This document shows, piece by piece, positions 17,543 to 26,983 of a stretch of DNA of 33,631 bases. The notes under the pieces are model-generated. The model had not been told where the DNA came from and made no database searches. It was given only the letters and a program-made list of their open reading frames with translations. Positions within the stretch are counted from its first letter, which is position 1. Every line of letters starts with the position of its first letter. The translations under genes and the position numbers were made by a program. This DNA comes from Actinomycetota bacterium (GTDB taxonomy: Bacteria > Actinomycetota > Acidimicrobiia > Acidimicrobiales > Ilumatobacteraceae). The DNA lies in NCBI GenBank assembly GCA_963169215.1, contig CAUJEE010000082.1, forward strand, positions 1 to 33,631, written 5' to 3'.

Positions 17543-18535
17543 TCAGTATCCGGGGTCGCTCGGCCAGTTGGGCTGGAACATGTGCCACTGCTCGGGGGCG
17601 CGGCGGATGAGGAACTCGAGTTCATGGGCCAACTGTTGGGTGACGCGGGCGACGTCGTCGCGCAGGCCGCCGCGTCGCTCTGCCCGCAATCGCGGGCGCA
17701 CGATGGCGTGGTGGCCGTTGTAGTCGTCGGTGAAGTACGCCGCAGCGGGCAGGATCGGCGCGCCGACGCGTAGGCCGAGCACCGCTGGGCCCGGGGGCAA
17801 CGTGGTGCGCTCATCGAAGAACTCCACCTCCACCCCCTTGCGGTCGAGGTCGCGGTCGCACAACAGGCAGACGATCTCGTTGCGCGCCAGCGCGGCAACA
17901 ACCCCCGCGGCGGCTTGCGGTCCGGTGGGAATCACTGTCATTCCCAGGTTCTTGCGCAAGTCGGCGAACCACTCGAAAAGTTCCGGAGGCTCAAGCGCTT
18001 CCACCACCACGGTGAGCGGATACCCCTGGTCGGTCATCCACCGCCCGGCCCACTCCCACCCGCCGAGGTGCGGCAAGGCAAGTATGCAGCCGTTGCCCTC
18101 GGCCAGCGCGGCCGGGATGTGCTCGAAGCCGTCGACGCTGAACGACTTGCTCACCGTGCGTGCGCTGAGCGATGGCAGCCGGAAGCTTTCCACGTAGTAG
18201 CGGGCATAGCTGTCAAAGGCCTGGTGCACCGCCACTCGCAGCGAAGCGCCGCGCAGGTTGGGGTTGACCCGCTGTAGGTGGCGCTCGATGATCGCCCGTT
18301 TGGTCGGGCTGGCCACGCTGGCGCCGAAACCAAGGCCGGCAGCGGTGAGCGAGGTCATCGGGCCGGGCAGCAGCTTGGCCGCGAGCGCACCGAACCTGTA
18401 CGAACCCATCGTGGCCGCGTCGCTAAGTCGTTGTCGCGGCGACGCGCTGCGCGACCCGTTGCCGGTGTTGCCTTCGGCTGCCTCGGCAGCGTCAGTCACG
18501 GCGGAAGCCGTTGCGCCCGACGCGCCCGACCCCAC
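17543..18535 (-). CDS. PatA-like lysophospholipid/PIM acyltransferase (LpxL/HtrB superfamily)
   Basis: LPHLGGWEWAGRWMTDQGYPLTVVVEAL, DRDLDRKGVEVEFFDERTTLPPGPAVLGLRVGAPILPA, PEQWHMFQPNWPSDPGY; adjacent to a PgsA-like gene as in mycobacterial PIM loci. Confidence 0.82.
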   Translation of the reverse strand: MGSGASGATASAVTDAAEAAEGNTGNGSRSASPRQRLSDAATMGSYRFGALAAKLLPGPMTSLTAAGLGFGASVASPTKRAIIERHLQRVNPNLRGASLRVAVHQAFDSYARYYVESFRLPSLSARTVSKSFSVDGFEHIPAALAEGNGCILALPHLGGWEWAGRWMTDQGYPLTVVVEALEPPELFEWFADLRKNLGMTVIPTGPQAAAGVVAALARNEIVCLLCDRDLDRKGVEVEFFDERTTLPPGPAVLGLRVGAPILPAAAYFTDDYNGHHAIVRPRLRAERRGGLRDDVARVTQQLAHELEFLIRRAPEQWHMFQPNWPSDPGY

Positions 18536-19226
18536 GCGCTGCTCGCGGGCCGCGGGCGATGCGCGTGCGGCGCCGCTCGGTGCGGATGTGGCGGCGATTC
18601 TGGCGACGAGTGCGTCGCAACTCGATGCGCTGCGCTGTGACCGGCGCGATCGCAGCCTGCTTCCAGACCTTCACGAAACGCTGCACAGCGGTGATCGCGA
18701 TCAGGCCGAGCATCGCCCACAGGATCGGAATCAGCAGCACCGGGAAGAGCAAGCCGATGCACAGGGCAATGATCCGCTCGGCGCGTTCCATCAGCCCGCC
18801 CTTGGCGTCGAGCCCCAGCGACTCTGCCTTGGCCCGCATGTAGCTGATCACCGAGCTGAGGGCCATCACCGCGAACGGCAGCATCGCCATGTGCGCCGAC
18901 TCGTCGCTGGCGAAGTACCAGGCGACGCCACCGAACAGCAGCGCATCGGTGAAGCGGTCGATGGTGGAGTCGAAGAACGCGCCGCGCTGGCTGGACGAAC
19001 TGGTGGCCTTGGCCAACGCCCCGTCGAGCAGATCGGGCAGCGCGGCGAGCACCACCAGCACCAACCCGAGGCGTAGCTCGCCAAAGCCGATGGCGACGGC
19101 TGCGCCGACCGCCACGAGCAGGCCGAGGGCCGTGAGGTGGTCGGGGGTGAGGCCGGTGCGTCGCAGGCCGTTCCCCAGTGGTGTGACGGCCTTGTCGACC
19201 GGTGCGCGGAACTTGCCGTCGAACAT
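18492..19226 (-). CDS. pgsA: CDP-alcohol phosphatidyltransferase, phosphatidylinositol-phosphate synthase-like
   Basis: DLLDGALAKATSSSSQRGAFFDSTIDRFTD (variant of D-xx-DG-xx-AR-x8-G-xxx-D-xxx-D), SYMRAKAESLGLDAKGGLMERAERI. Confidence 0.85.
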   Translation of the reverse strand: MFDGKFRAPVDKAVTPLGNGLRRTGLTPDHLTALGLLVAVGAAVAIGFGELRLGLVLVVLAALPDLLDGALAKATSSSSQRGAFFDSTIDRFTDALLFGGVAWYFASDESAHMAMLPFAVMALSSVISYMRAKAESLGLDAKGGLMERAERIIALCIGLLFPVLLIPILWAMLGLIAITAVQRFVKVWKQAAIAPVTAQRIELRRTRRQNRRHIRTERRRTRIARGPRAARGVGRVGRNGFRRD

Positions 19227-19309
19227 CGCCGTCAGGCTACTCGCCGGTAGCCCCTACCGCTCTGGCCGGGCCTGTGATGCTCGACGACCGTTCGTGCCCG
19301 CGGGTGGGA

Positions 19310-19861
19310 TCAGATGTCCCAGTCCTCGACCGGGTTGTCCTGGGTGAGGTGCTCGAGCACGCTCCCGTCGACGGCGTCGACCAACACCAGCGCGCGGCGC
19401 CGGGGAGGCTCCTCGGCCGAGTAGACCAGCACCCGCCAGGTGGGGCGGCTGCGCAGCCCGTGCCACACCTGCTGCGCCGATGCGTGGCCGACGGCAAAGC
19501 CAACAGCCCCCTGCGCGGCCACCAACGCGTCCTGTTCGTTGACGCGCATACGCCACCCGGACGTGATCGAGAACAGGCCCACCGCGGCGAGCAGAATCGC
19601 AGCCCACAAGAATCCATCGTTCACCATCGCCGACGAGTCGTTCATCGTCGCCCACAACGCCACGCACAGGGCGGCGACCAGCAGGTAAAGCACGCCGGGG
19701 ATGCGACGACGGCTGTTGTCGGGGAACTTGTACGCCATCCCCGCAGCGTGGGCGTGCAAGTCGTCGGGCAACTCGTCGCGCAGTTCGTCAACGTTGGCCG
19801 CGCCGGCGTCGCTGCTGTCGCGGGCGTCGTCGGTGGCGCTGCTGTCGCGGTCGGTGGTCAT
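19310..19861 (-). CDS. Conserved membrane protein of unknown function
   Basis: 183 aa ORF with two TM segments (VLYLLVAALCVALWATM, FLWAAILLAAVGLFSITSGW); same orientation between ruvB and pgsA-like genes. Confidence 0.65.
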   Translation of the reverse strand: MTTDRDSSATDDARDSSDAGAANVDELRDELPDDLHAHAAGMAYKFPDNSRRRIPGVLYLLVAALCVALWATMNDSSAMVNDGFLWAAILLAAVGLFSITSGWRMRVNEQDALVAAQGAVGFAVGHASAQQVWHGLRSRPTWRVLVYSAEEPPRRRALVLVDAVDGSVLEHLTQDNPVEDWDI

Positions 19862-19889
19862 GCTCGGTGGAGGCTACTGGCCGACCGCT

Positions 19890-20918
19890 TCAGTCGAACA
19901 GTCCCGCTGGGCGCTGTGCGTTCGGCACGGCCAGGCCGAGGTGGGCGTAGGCGGCGGGCATTGCCACCCGCCCGCGAGGAGTGCGGGCGATCATCCCCTG
20001 CTGGATGAGGAACGGCTCGTACATGTCTTCCACCGTCTCGGGCTGCTCACCCACGCTGATCGCCACCGTCGACAACCCAACCGGACCACCGGCGAACTGC
20101 TGGCAGATCGCGCTGAGGATTGCCCGGTCGACCTTGTCGAGGCCGCGTTCGTCGACACCGAAGACCTTCAGCCCCTCACGAGCAGTGTGCTCGTCGATCG
20201 TGCCGTCGCCGCGCACCTCGGCGAAGTCGCGCACGCGGCGCAACAGCCGGTTGGCGATGCGCGGGGTGCCGCGCGAGCGGCGCGCGATCTCCCAGGCACC
20301 CTCGGGGGCGATCTGCACTTTGAGGATGCCCGCCGTGCGGCGCACGATCGCCTCCAGTTCGTCGTCGGCGTAGTAGTCGAGGCGGGCAACGAGACCGAAG
20401 CGATCGCGCAACGGGCCGGTGATCATGCCCGTGCGGGTTGTGGCGCCCACCAGCGTGAAGCGCGGCAGGGTGAGCCGGATACTGCTCGCCGCGGGACCCT
20501 TGCCCACCACGATGTCGAGCTGGAAGTCCTCCATCGCCGGGTACAGGATCTCCTCCACCACTCGCGACAGGCGGTGGATCTCGTCGATGAACAGCACGTC
20601 GCCGTCTTCCAGCTTGGTGAGGATCGCGGCCAGGTCGCCGGCCCGCTCGAGAGCCGGGCCGGAAGTGATGTGCAGGTGCACGCCCATCTCGGCCGCGACG
20701 ATGCCGGCCATGCTGGTCTTGCCCAGCCCCGGCGGACCGGCGAGCAGCAGGTGGTCAGCGGCCTGGCCCCGCTGACGGGCGGCCTCGAGCACGATCGCGA
20801 GGTGCTCTTTCAGCTCACGTTGGCCGACGAACTCGCTCAGCCGCCGTGGGCGCAGGCCGGCCTCGTCGAGCTCTTCTTGCGAGCCCACCGGGGCAGGATC
20901 GAGGAACTCGTCACGCAC
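19890..20918 (-). CDS. ruvB: Holliday junction branch migration helicase RuvB
   Basis: [70 protein letters not shown]. Confidence 0.97.
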   Translation of the reverse strand: MRDEFLDPAPVGSQEELDEAGLRPRRLSEFVGQRELKEHLAIVLEAARQRGQAADHLLLAGPPGLGKTSMAGIVAAEMGVHLHITSGPALERAGDLAAILTKLEDGDVLFIDEIHRLSRVVEEILYPAMEDFQLDIVVGKGPAASSIRLTLPRFTLVGATTRTGMITGPLRDRFGLVARLDYYADDELEAIVRRTAGILKVQIAPEGAWEIARRSRGTPRIANRLLRRVRDFAEVRGDGTIDEHTAREGLKVFGVDERGLDKVDRAILSAICQQFAGGPVGLSTVAISVGEQPETVEDMYEPFLIQQGMIARTPRGRVAMPAAYAHLGLAVPNAQRPAGLFD

Positions 20919-21528
20919 GCTTGGCTCCCAACAGCTTCAGCGCGTCGCGCAACACCGCAGAGGCGTCGCTGCTGCCATCGGCCGTACCGGGCACCTCGCG
21001 CAGCACGTCGCGGACCTCCTCGACCCCGTAGCCGAGACCGATCAATGCTTCCCGCACGTCGCCCACCACTGAACCGCGACCGCCGGCCTGGCCCGCGGCC
21101 CCGGCACCCACCGGGTCGAGCAGGGGCAGGCTGAGCCTGTTGCGCAACTCGACCAACAACCGCTCGGCTGTCTTCTTGCCCACGCCCGGTACGAGCGTGA
21201 GCGCGCCAATGTCGCTGCCGGCGACGATGTCGACCAGCGCCGCCGGGGTGTGCGTGCCGAGGATGGCCAGCGCCAGGGCCGGGCCGATGCCGTGGGTGGT
21301 GATCAGCACCTGGAAGGTGTTGCGCTCGTCGCGGTGCAGGAATCCGAACAGCGTCTGCGCATCCTCTCGGATGTGGTGATGTACGTGGAGGAACACGTTG
21401 GCCCCCGGCTCGAGTTCGGCGAGCGTGCGCGGCGTGACGGCGACGTAGTAGCCCACTCCCCCCACCTCGACCAGCGCGGTGCCGTCCTCGGTGCGCTCGA
21501 GCACTGTGCCGCGTAGCGAGCCGATCAT
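20911..21528 (-). CDS. ruvA: Holliday junction branch migration protein RuvA
   Basis: [66 protein letters not shown] overlap with ruvC. Confidence 0.96.
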   Translation of the reverse strand: MIGSLRGTVLERTEDGTALVEVGGVGYYVAVTPRTLAELEPGANVFLHVHHHIREDAQTLFGFLHRDERNTFQVLITTHGIGPALALAILGTHTPAALVDIVAGSDIGALTLVPGVGKKTAERLLVELRNRLSLPLLDPVGAGAAGQAGGRGSVVGDVREALIGLGYGVEEVRDVLREVPGTADGSSDASAVLRDALKLLGAKRA

Positions 21529-22061
21529 CGGGTGATCTCCGCCAGCCGACGGCGCATCGGGGCCGCAGCCAGGTAGGTGAGCGCCAGCGCCGCGGCATCT
21601 GCGGCATCGGCCGGTTTGGGCGGTGTGGATAGACCGAGGCGAGCCTGCACCATCTTCTGCACCTGGGTCTTGTCGGCACCACCCCACCCGGCCACTGCAT
21701 CCTTCACCTGGTTGGGGGTGAACTGCACCACGTCGCAGCCGAACGCCGCGGCCTCGGCCAGCGCGAGCCCGCTGGCCTGGCCGACGCTCATCGCCGTGCG
21801 CACGTTGGTCTGGAAGAACACCTGCTCGACGGCCACACCGTGCGGTCGGAACTCGCGCAACAGTGCCTGCAACTCGCGCTGCAGCTCGGCCAGCCGGTGC
21901 GGCAGCGGCTCGGCGGTCGGCGTGCGGATGACGCCCAACGCCATCGGACGCGTCTCGTGGCCGCTGGCGCGCAGCACCGCGTACCCGCAGCGGGTGAGGC
22001 CGGGGTCGATGCCGAGCACGACTGTTCCCTCGCGCTGATCGGGCGTTACAGGAGCGAACAC
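21525..22061 (-). CDS. ruvC: Crossover junction endodeoxyribonuclease RuvC
   Basis: VLGIDPGLTRCGYAVL, VAVEQVFFQTNVRTAMSVGQASGLAL; GTG start with TAGGCT 7 nt upstream. Confidence 0.96.
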   Translation of the reverse strand: MFAPVTPDQREGTVVLGIDPGLTRCGYAVLRASGHETRPMALGVIRTPTAEPLPHRLAELQRELQALLREFRPHGVAVEQVFFQTNVRTAMSVGQASGLALAEAAAFGCDVVQFTPNQVKDAVAGWGGADKTQVQKMVQARLGLSTPPKPADAADAAALALTYLAAAPMRRRLAEITR

Positions 22062-22069
22062 GCGTACGA
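22054..22069. promoter_or_regulatory. Candidate LexA/SOS box at the ruvC start
   Basis: GCGAAC-ACGC-GTACGA; 10/12 match by eye to the actinobacterial TCGAAC-N4-GTTCGA consensus, overlapping the ruvC start codon. Confidence 0.35.
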
Positions 22070-22111
22070 GCCTAGCCCGATGATGTAACCCGTTGGCGGA
22101 TCTCGCCGCTC

Positions 22112-22224
22112 AGCCGAAGTTGGCGATGAGTGGCTGCAGCGGCCCGGCTCAACGCCAAGTTGCATTCGGCCGAGCCGAAGTTGGCGATGAGTGGCTGCAG
22201 CGGCCCGGCTCAACGCCAACTTGT
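22112..22224. repeat. Two tandem copies (61-bp period) of a second REP-like palindrome related to 9336-9445
   Basis: AGCCGAAGTTGGCGATGAGTGGCTGCAGCGGCCCGGCTCAACGCCAA repeated exactly at 22112 and 22173; arms AAGTTGGCGATG / CAACGCCAACTT. Confidence 0.95.
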
Positions 22225-22236
22225 GTCTGCGGGCTG

Positions 22237-22686
22237 CTACGACAGCGACTCGACGACGGCCACCAGCTCGGCTGCCGGGCGGAAGGTGAGTCCGGCGACG
22301 GCCCGGTGGGCGTAGCGGATGATGCCCGCGCCGTCGACGATGAACGTGCTGCGCCGCGGAAACCCCATCGGACCAAGTGTTCCGTAGGCCTTGGCCACCG
22401 ATTGGTCGACGTCGGCGAGCAGCGGAAACTTGAACCCGTGCTCGTCGGCGAAGGCCTGGTGGCTGTCGAGATCCTGGGCGGAGATGGCCAGTACCTGCGC
22501 GTCGAGTTGGTCGAAGCGGGCCAGGTCGTCGTTGTACGAGTTGAGCTGCTTGGTACACACCGCCGTACCGTCACCCGGGTAGAACACGAGCACCACCGGA
22601 CGGCCGCGAAATGTGGTCAGCGAGAGCACACCCTGCGTTGAGGGCAGGGTGAAGTCGGGGGCCGGGTCGCCCACCCCCACCGTCAC
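22237..22686 (-). CDS. Peroxiredoxin (AhpC/TSA, BCP-like)
   Basis: GDPAPDFTLPSTQGVLSLTTFRGRPVVLVFYPGDGTAVCTKQLNSY. Confidence 0.9.
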   Translation of the reverse strand: MTVGVGDPAPDFTLPSTQGVLSLTTFRGRPVVLVFYPGDGTAVCTKQLNSYNDDLARFDQLDAQVLAISAQDLDSHQAFADEHGFKFPLLADVDQSVAKAYGTLGPMGFPRRSTFIVDGAGIIRYAHRAVAGLTFRPAAELVAVVESLS

Positions 22687-23432
22687 TCGTCCACCGCTTC
22701 CATCAGCTCGTCGCTGATGTCGAAGTTGCTGTACACGTCCTGCACATCGTCGTTGTCCTCCAGCGCGTCCATGATGCGCAGGATCTTCTTCGCATCGCTC
22801 GGGTCGCTGACCTCCACGGTGACGCTCGAAACCATCGTGCTTTCGGCCGAAGCCACATCGTGGCCGGCTCCCACCAATGCATCGCGCACGTCGAACACCG
22901 CTGCCGGATCACAGGTCACGCGCAACACCCCTTCGCCGTCGGCAGCAATGTCGTCGGCGCCCGCCTCCAGCGCCGCCATCATCACCGCGTCCTCGTCGCT
23001 GGAGTTCACCAGCAGCACTCCCCGCCGGCTGAACTGCCAGCCGACGGCCCCCGGCTCGGCCATCGAGCCGCCGAGCTTGGAGAAGATGTTGCGCACCTCG
23101 GCACCCGTGCGGTTGCGGTTGTCGGTGAGAACGTCGATCATCAGCGCGACACCCCCTGGTGCGTAGCCCTCGTAAGTGATCGCCTCGTAGCTGCCCGCGT
23201 CGTCGAGTCCGGCCCCTCGCTTCACGGCACGGTCGATCGCGTCGTTGGTCATCTGCGCGGCCTTGGCCTTCTGGATGACCGTGCGCAGCGAGGCATTGGC
23301 CGTCGGGTCGGGGCCCCCCTCGCGGGCGGACACCTCGAGTTGACGGGCGATCTTGTTGAACACCTTCGCCCGCGCCTTGTCGGCGGCGCCCTTCTTGTGC
23401 TTGATCGTTGCCCACTTGGAATGGCCGGACAT
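22683..23432 (-). CDS. yebC: YebC/PmpR family protein
   Basis: MSGHSKWATIKHKKGAADKARAKVFNKIARQLEVSAREGGPDPTANASLRTVIQKAKAAQMTNDAIDRAVKRG; AAGGAG SD. Confidence 0.96.
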   Translation of the reverse strand: MSGHSKWATIKHKKGAADKARAKVFNKIARQLEVSAREGGPDPTANASLRTVIQKAKAAQMTNDAIDRAVKRGAGLDDAGSYEAITYEGYAPGGVALMIDVLTDNRNRTGAEVRNIFSKLGGSMAEPGAVGWQFSRRGVLLVNSSDEDAVMMAALEAGADDIAADGEGVLRVTCDPAAVFDVRDALVGAGHDVASAESTMVSSVTVEVSDPSDAKKILRIMDALEDNDDVQDVYSNFDISDELMEAVDE

Positions 23433-23451
23433 CGGCAGATTCTCCTTCGGA

Positions 23452-24051
23452 TTACTTGGTGAGATCGTTGTCGGTCACGAACAGGCCGTGCAACCGCGGA
23501 TCGGGGGTCAGCTCGGGATGGAACGAGGCGACGGTGATCGCCCCTTGGCGGGCCAGCACCGGCACGCCCTCGTGCTCGGCGAGCACTGTCACCGCTGAGC
23601 CGGCGCGCTCGACCTTCGGGGCGCGGATGAACACTGCGTGGAACGGCGTTTCGAGGCCGACGACCTCGATGTCGGCCTCGAAGCTGTCGATCTGGCGGCC
23701 GTAGCCGTTGCGCCTCACGGCGATGTCGACTGCCGCAAATCCGTGCTGATCGGCGCGACCGTCGAGCACCTCAGTGGCGAGCAGGATCATGCCCGCGCAC
23801 GTGCCGAACACCGGCATGCCCTCGGCCAGCCGCGCCGCCAGCGGCGTGAACAGGCCAGAGGTGTGGAGCAACCGCGCCATGGTGGTGCTCTCCCCGCCCG
23901 GCATCACCAGCGCCTCCACAGCCGCCAGATCGCCAGGGGTGCGCACTTGCCGCGTCGCAGCCCCTACCGACGCGAGCGCGCGTTCATGAGCAGCGAACGC
24001 GCCCTGCAGCGCGAGCACACCGATAACGGGCCGCACCTGGGGGCTCCCCAC
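23452..24051 (-). CDS. pdxT: Pyridoxal 5'-phosphate synthase glutaminase subunit PdxT
   Basis: IGVLALQGAFAAHERAL, MPGGESTTMARLL, VFGTCAGMILLA. Confidence 0.95.
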   Translation of the reverse strand: MGSPQVRPVIGVLALQGAFAAHERALASVGAATRQVRTPGDLAAVEALVMPGGESTTMARLLHTSGLFTPLAARLAEGMPVFGTCAGMILLATEVLDGRADQHGFAAVDIAVRRNGYGRQIDSFEADIEVVGLETPFHAVFIRAPKVERAGSAVTVLAEHEGVPVLARQGAITVASFHPELTPDPRLHGLFVTDNDLTK

Positions 24052-24065
24052 TAGTGGCCTCGCTC

Positions 24066-24166
24066 GTCGGCCCTACTGTTCTCTTCACTCGGCTGCGACT
24101 CGTCACTGGCGTTTCCCGCGCCGCGTTCTGCCGGCCCCGCCTGTCGGCCCTACGGTTCTGCTCACC
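24066..24166. repeat. Imperfect 24-bp direct repeat pair around the pdxS 3' end
   Basis: GTCGGCCCTACTGTTCTCTTCACT (24066-24089) vs GTCGGCCCTACGGTTCTGCTCACC (24143-24166), 77 bp apart. Confidence 0.7.
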
Positions 24167-25055
24167 AGCCGCGCTCGGCGAACTTGACGGTGTCGTCCAT
24201 GCCGATGCCGGTCATCGGCGCGCCCAGACCGCGGCTCACCTTGGCCAGGATGTCGGCGTCACGGAAGTGGGTGGTGGCCTCGACGATCGCCTTCGCTCGC
24301 GGCGAGGGATCGTCGCTCTTGAAGATGCCCGAGCCGACGAACACCGCCTCGGCCCCCAGTTGCATGGCCAGCGCGGCGTCGGCCGGGGTGGCGATGCCGC
24401 CCGCGCAGAACAGCGGCACTTGCAGCCAGCCGGTCTCGGCGATCTCCTGCACCAGCGGCAGTGGTGCCTGCAGGGTCTTGGCCCACTGGAACAGCTCGGC
24501 ATTGTCGGCCTGGGTGATCTTGCGGATGTCGCCGATGATGCTGCGCAGGTGGCGCACCGCCTCGACGATGTTGCCGGTACCGGCCTCGCCCTTGCTGCGG
24601 ATCAAGCACGCGCCCTCGCTGATGCGGCGCAGCGCCTCGCCGAGGTTGGTGGCCCCACACACGAATGGCACGGTGAAGGCCCACTTGTCGATGTGGTGGG
24701 TCTCGTCGGCGGGGGTGAGCACCTCGCTCTCGTCGACGTAATCGACGCCCAACGCCTGCAGGATCTGCGCCTCGACGAAGTGACCGATACGCGCCTTGGC
24801 CATCACCGGGATGGTGACCGCAGCCTTGATGCCCTCGATCATCTCCGGGTCGCTCATGCGCGACACGCCCCCATCACGGCGGATGTCGGCAGGTACGCGC
24901 TCGAGCGCCATCACCGCGCACGCGCCTGCATCCTCGGCGATCTTGGCCTGGTCGGAGGTGACCACGTCCATGATCACCCCGCCCTTCAGCATCTCGGCCA
25001 GGCCGCGCTTGACCTGGACCGTGCCCGTTATGCGCGACTTCGACTCGCTGGTCAT
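24162..25055 (-). CDS. pdxS: Pyridoxal 5'-phosphate synthase PdxS
   Basis: [53 protein letters not shown]; start at MTSESKSR with TACGCT-N6-ATG. Confidence 0.97.
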   Translation of the reverse strand: MTSESKSRITGTVQVKRGLAEMLKGGVIMDVVTSDQAKIAEDAGACAVMALERVPADIRRDGGVSRMSDPEMIEGIKAAVTIPVMAKARIGHFVEAQILQALGVDYVDESEVLTPADETHHIDKWAFTVPFVCGATNLGEALRRISEGACLIRSKGEAGTGNIVEAVRHLRSIIGDIRKITQADNAELFQWAKTLQAPLPLVQEIAETGWLQVPLFCAGGIATPADAALAMQLGAEAVFVGSGIFKSDDPSPRAKAIVEATTHFRDADILAKVSRGLGAPMTGIGMDDTVKFAERGW

Positions 25056-25143
25056 GCCATCAGCGTACCCCTGCCGTGGCGGCTGCGCCTGGTCGAATTG
25101 GTGCTGCCGGGGCCGCGCACTGCCACGGCTAGCCTTCGGGCCG

Positions 25144-26052
25144 ATGCGGCGACACCCGTGCCTCCTGCTGATCGCCGCATCGTGCCTGGCAGCATGCACC
25201 GAGAGCGACCCGGCCGGCGAGGGTTCCAGCCCTTCATCGGTCTCGACCTCCGCACCCGCGTCGTCCGGCACGAGCAGCTCGACCGTCGCGCCGACGAGTC
25301 CATCAACGTCGGCCGCGACGACCACCACCTCGCCGCCGGAGCAATGCCTCACCCTGCGTCACGAGAATTACGCGCAGTTCGAGCTGATCGCTCCCGAGGG
25401 CACCCGCGTGCTGATCGACGTCGGCGATCCCGGCCGGTTGTCATCCCCTGTCGCACCCGCCGACATCCTGCTCACCACTCACACCCACTGGGATCACTAC
25501 GACGAACGCTTCCAGGCCTCGTTCCCCGGGCAACAGCTGTTCACCAGCGTGGGCACGATCGACACCCCGGGTGTGCACATCGAAGGCATCGCCTCCGTGC
25601 ACCGCAACAGCCAGCGCCCCACGCCCGAGGGCGGCTACAACTACATCTACCTGGTCGAGATCGCCGGGCTGCGCGTGGCCCACTTCGGCGACATCGGCCA
25701 GGACGAACTCTCCCCCGAGCAACTGGCCACTCTGGGCACGATCGACGTCGCTCTCAGCCAGGTGGCCAACCCCTACAGCGACATGGACGCCCGCAACCGC
25801 AAGGGCTTCGACCTGATGAAGCAGCTTGCGCCGCGCCTGTTCATCCCCACCCACGTCGACCGTGCCACCGCCGCACTGTTGCCCGAGTACTGGTTGGGTA
25901 CGCAGGCCACCGGAGCGGCGATCACCATCTGCCCGTCCGGTCTTCCCGACTCCACCGAATTCCTGCTGCTCGATGTCAATGCATCCGACTTCGCCGGCCA
26001 GCTGCAACTGCCACTGCACACGCCAACCGACTGCGTGTGCCGACAGGGCTGA
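25144..26052 (+). CDS. Secreted lipoprotein with metallo-beta-lactamase (UlaG-like) fold
   Basis: Lipobox SCLAAC, Ser/Thr-rich linker, [15 protein letters not shown] (HxHxDH), [21 protein letters not shown]. Confidence 0.82.
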   Translation: MRRHPCLLLIAASCLAACTESDPAGEGSSPSSVSTSAPASSGTSSSTVAPTSPSTSAATTTTSPPEQCLTLRHENYAQFELIAPEGTRVLIDVGDPGRLSSPVAPADILLTTHTHWDHYDERFQASFPGQQLFTSVGTIDTPGVHIEGIASVHRNSQRPTPEGGYNYIYLVEIAGLRVAHFGDIGQDELSPEQLATLGTIDVALSQVANPYSDMDARNRKGFDLMKQLAPRLFIPTHVDRATAALLPEYWLGTQATGAAITICPSGLPDSTEFLLLDVNASDFAGQLQLPLHTPTDCVCRQG

Positions 26053-26056
26053 CCAG

Positions 26057-26962
26057 TCACATCTCGCGCAGCAGGGCGATGCGCTCCTCGAGTGGCGGAT
26101 GGGTGTCGAACATCTTGTTGAACCAGCCGAGCTTGCCGTGGTCGGCGACCCCCGACATCGGCTGCTCGATCCACATGTGCGCCGTCGCGGTGGTGGCCGA
26201 GTGGGTGACGGTGACGTCGTCGCGCAGCTTCTCCAAGGCGGAGATCAGCCCGGGTGGATAGCGCGTCATCTGGCAGGCCGACACATCGGCGAGGGTCTCT
26301 CGGCGACGGCTCACCGCGGCCTGCATCGCCTTGGCGATGAGCGGGGCGAAGATGAGGAGCACGAAGCCGAAGATGGCGAGCACGTTGTTCGAGCTGCCGC
26401 GATCACCAGAGCGACGTTCGCGCCCGCCGTTCCACCACATCATCCGGATTCCGAGGTTGGCCAACAGCGCCACTGCGCCGACCAACGTGACAGCGAGTGT
26501 GCTCACCAGGATGTCGTAGTTGCGGATGTGCGACAGCTCGTGAGCGATCACGCCCTCCAACTCGACGCGGTTCAACTTCTCCAACAACCCGGTGGTGACA
26601 GCGATCGCGGCGTGCTTGGGGTTACGTCCGGTGGCAAACGCGTTTGGTGCCGGGTCGTCGATCACGTAGATCCGCGGCTTGGGCAGCCCGCTGGCGATGC
26701 ACAGCCCCTCCACCAAGTTGTGCAGGCGCTTGTACTGCTGCTCGTCGGCGGGCCGGGCGCGGCTCACCGCGAGGGCGATGGCGTCGGCCTTCCAGTAGGA
26801 GGCGAACGCCATCACGCCCGAGAACAGCAGGGCAGCGATGGTGCCCTGAATGCCGTATCCGATCCACAGACCGAATGCGGCACCCACCAGGCAGAGCACC
26901 AGCACGAAGCCGGCGATGAGCGCGACGCTGCGCCGCTTGTTGGCGCGAATCAATTCGAACAT
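26057..26962 (-). CDS. htpX: M48-family membrane metalloprotease HtpX
   Basis: VIAHELSHIRNYDILVSTLA zinc motif, TM N-terminus, NAFATGRNPKHAAIAVTTGLL. Confidence 0.95.
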   Translation of the reverse strand: MFELIRANKRRSVALIAGFVLVLCLVGAAFGLWIGYGIQGTIAALLFSGVMAFASYWKADAIALAVSRARPADEQQYKRLHNLVEGLCIASGLPKPRIYVIDDPAPNAFATGRNPKHAAIAVTTGLLEKLNRVELEGVIAHELSHIRNYDILVSTLAVTLVGAVALLANLGIRMMWWNGGRERRSGDRGSSNNVLAIFGFVLLIFAPLIAKAMQAAVSRRRETLADVSACQMTRYPPGLISALEKLRDDVTVTHSATTATAHMWIEQPMSGVADHGKLGWFNKMFDTHPPLEERIALLREM

Positions 26963-26983
26963 GGCGATGCTGGCCCTCGCGGG

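Noticed and set aside
26052-26057. Terminator between convergent lipoprotein and htpX genes
   Set aside because: The gap is only a few bases and I found no convincing inverted repeat there.
24054-26261. 735-aa plus-strand ORF spanning pdxS and beyond
   Set aside because: Antisense shadow of pdxS fused by chance to another frame of the MBL lipoprotein; no family signature.
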